This document shows, piece after piece, positions 62,890-64,000 of a stretch of DNA of 64,000 bases. The stretch is from Flavisphingomonas formosensis. GTDB taxonomy: Bacteria > Pseudomonadota > Alphaproteobacteria > Sphingomonadales > Sphingomonadaceae. The stretch lies in contig NZ_WRPK01000007.1 of assembly GCF_009755815.1 (NCBI RefSeq), positions 186,001 through 250,000 on the forward strand. The letters are read 5' to 3'. The notes beneath the pieces were generated by a model that was not told where the DNA came from, did no database searches, and saw only the letters and a program-made list of their open reading frames with translations. Numbering within the stretch: the stretch's first letter is position 1; the number at the start of each line of letters is the position of its first letter. The translations under genes were made by a program, and so were the position numbers.

Positions 62890-62933
62890 AGGCGTCACGC
62901 TGAACGCCTTTCAGCATGACTAAGAATAAGAAG

Positions 62934-62959
62934 GCCCTCTCCCGGCAGCGGGAGAGGGC
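62934..62959. terminator. Bidirectional terminator between TetR and Rieske genes
   Basis: GCCCTCTCCCG-GCAG-CGGGAGAGGGC, an 11-bp perfect stem flanked by AAG and TTG, lies between convergent genes. Confidence 0.75.
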
Positions 62960-62965
62960 TTGAAG

Positions 62966-64000
62966 TCACCGCTTCGCCTTGCGGACCATGTTGAGCGAGG
63001 CGATCTTCTTGGCCGGATCCGGCTCATATTCCGCGTAGAACTGGCTGTAATATTGGCGGAAGGCCGCGATCGGGCCGTCGCCGTCGCAGATCACCGGCTG
63101 CGGCATGTAGCGCTGGCGATCCCAGACCACCTTGTCCTGATCGAGCTGGCGGCAGAGATTCTTGATGATACCACGCGCCACGCCGGCCTTCTCGCCCTCC
63201 TTGTCCGAGCGGCGCTGGGTGAAGGCGAAGCGGACGTGCACCTTGTCCTGCGAGACCGGCGTGACCGCCGAGACGAGCAGCGTGTCGCAGATGCCGCCGA
63301 AGCGGGTGTAGCTCTGGCCCGGGCCGATCGTGCCATAGGCGATCGAGCCGTCGACCTTGCCCCAGGGCGTGTCCATCTTGGAATGGACGACGCCGGTGCG
63401 CTTGTGGCCTTCGGAGGTCAGCGCATAGTCCGGAAAGTCGGCGGTGCCGTGGATGTAGCGGAAATGGGCGGCGTCGACGCCGTTTTCCGCCATGTTCTGC
63501 AGCGAACCCCAGACATACCATTCATGATGTTCATAGTCGGTCCATTCGGGATCGGCGGTCTCGGCCTGCTCCTCGACGTCCCACATCGGCGCGGTGCCAT
63601 GGGGATGATACCAGAACCAGATGCACTTGTTCCGCTCGATCACCGGCCATTGGTGATCGCAGGGCTTGCGGACCTGCGGCGGAATAGTGCGGGCATAGGG
63701 AATATCAGTGACCGCGCCGGCGCCGTCATAGCGCCAGGCGTGGAAGGGGCATTCGATGTCGTTGCCGGCTACGCGGCCGCCATAGCCGAGATGCGCGCCG
63801 AGATGGCGGCAATAGCCGTCGATCATCCGCGCAGTGCCGTCCTCGCCGCGCCAGATGGCGAGATCGGTGTCGAAATAATAAAGCGGCTTGACCTCGCCGA
63901 CGGCAAGTTCGTCGGAGAAGCAGGCGACATACCAGCCGAAGGGGAAGGGCAGATCGAGGTTGCGGCTCTCGATCGAGCGACGATTCTCGGGCTCGGCCAT
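62966..64000 (-). CDS. Rieske non-heme iron oxygenase, large subunit
   Basis: The protein has 344 aa and its ATG is at the right edge of the window. The Rieske 2Fe-2S cluster is bound by Cys64, His66, Cys84 and His87 (YCRHLGAH and ECPFHAW). The mononuclear iron site is suggested by His179 and His184 (ENGVDAAHFRYIHG). The layout resembles monomeric-type oxygenases such as 3-ketosteroid-9-alpha-hydroxylase (KshA) and related aromatic demethylases. The electron-transfer partner is not in the window. It probably degrades an aromatic or steroid-like compound. Confidence 0.92.
   Translation of the reverse strand: MAEPENRRSIESRNLDLPFPFGWYVACFSDELAVGEVKPLYYFDTDLAIWRGEDGTARMIDGYCRHLGAHLGYGGRVAGNDIECPFHAWRYDGAGAVTDIPYARTIPPQVRKPCDHQWPVIERNKCIWFWYHPHGTAPMWDVEEQAETADPEWTDYEHHEWYVWGSLQNMAENGVDAAHFRYIHGTADFPDYALTSEGHKRTGVVHSKMDTPWGKVDGSIAYGTIGPGQSYTRFGGICDTLLVSAVTPVSQDKVHVRFAFTQRRSDKEGEKAGVARGIIKNLCRQLDQDKVVWDRQRYMPQPVICDGDGPIAAFRQYYSQFYAEYEPDPAKKIASLNMVRKAKR

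Overview
The window is a high-GC Alphaproteobacterial chromosome segment, most likely from the Sphingomonadaceae (Sphingomonas / Rhizorhabdus-like). The reasons are the paired large TonB-dependent receptors, UrcA and DUF1186 family genes, a GTTC-N7-GTTC SOS box at uvrA, GGAAC-N16-CGTT (EcfG-type) stress promoters, and the dense GTG/ATGA-coupled gene organisation. The genus is inference only. No tRNA, rRNA, CRISPR array or complete insertion sequence was seen.

1-15 kb: an EF-hand protein entering from the left edge, creD, a duplicated terminase-like HTH protein interrupted in frame by an 84-bp palindromic repeat, a DUF2846 pair, a frameshifted DUF1186 pseudogene, a GGDEF-EAL c-di-GMP protein, two coupled exported unknowns inside a repeat-flanked segment next to a 54-bp uvrA fragment, an EcfG-driven GlsB-type stress operon, and uvrA itself.

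15.6-24.7 kb: a large beta-propeller/RTX protein, the remnant of a second RTX gene, and a coupled TolC / ABC / HlyD type I secretion operon that could export it. A SleB-like cell-wall hydrolase follows.

24.8-37.2 kb: housekeeping and envelope genes: a methyltransferase, intracellular PHB depolymerase, GST, alpha/beta hydrolase, UrcA, a LytS/LytTR two-component pair, a perfect EcfG promoter driving a small hydrophilic protein, mannose-6-phosphate isomerase, NUDIX, DUF4126, aspartate-semialdehyde dehydrogenase and a DCC protein. Several long inverted repeats sit between convergent genes.

37.3-49.3 kb: a catabolic region. SnoaL-like, P450, GlcG/HbpS-like, unknown and TetR genes form one run; a CoA ligase and an SDR are divergent; then come an LLM oxidoreductase, a TonB receptor and a zinc alcohol dehydrogenase. 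A TCAC(C/T)GTTCTGAAA motif lies upstream of both the P450 run and the ligase/SDR pair, so one regulator may control both.

49.6-58.9 kb: an organosulfur acquisition region. A TonB receptor, SsuA, SsuD-like flavin monooxygenase, triple-rhodanese protein, cysteine-dioxygenase-like enzyme, SsuB and SsuC lie on the minus strand, opposite a divergent LysR regulator across an AT-rich intergenic region containing two dyads.

58.9-64 kb: an exported member of the histidine/phenylalanine ammonia-lyase superfamily that lacks the Ala-Ser-Gly triad needed for the MIO cofactor, a TauD/TfdA dioxygenase, a TetR gene with a perfect 10+10 palindromic operator, and a Rieske oxygenase. The lyase-like protein is the most unusual single gene in the window.
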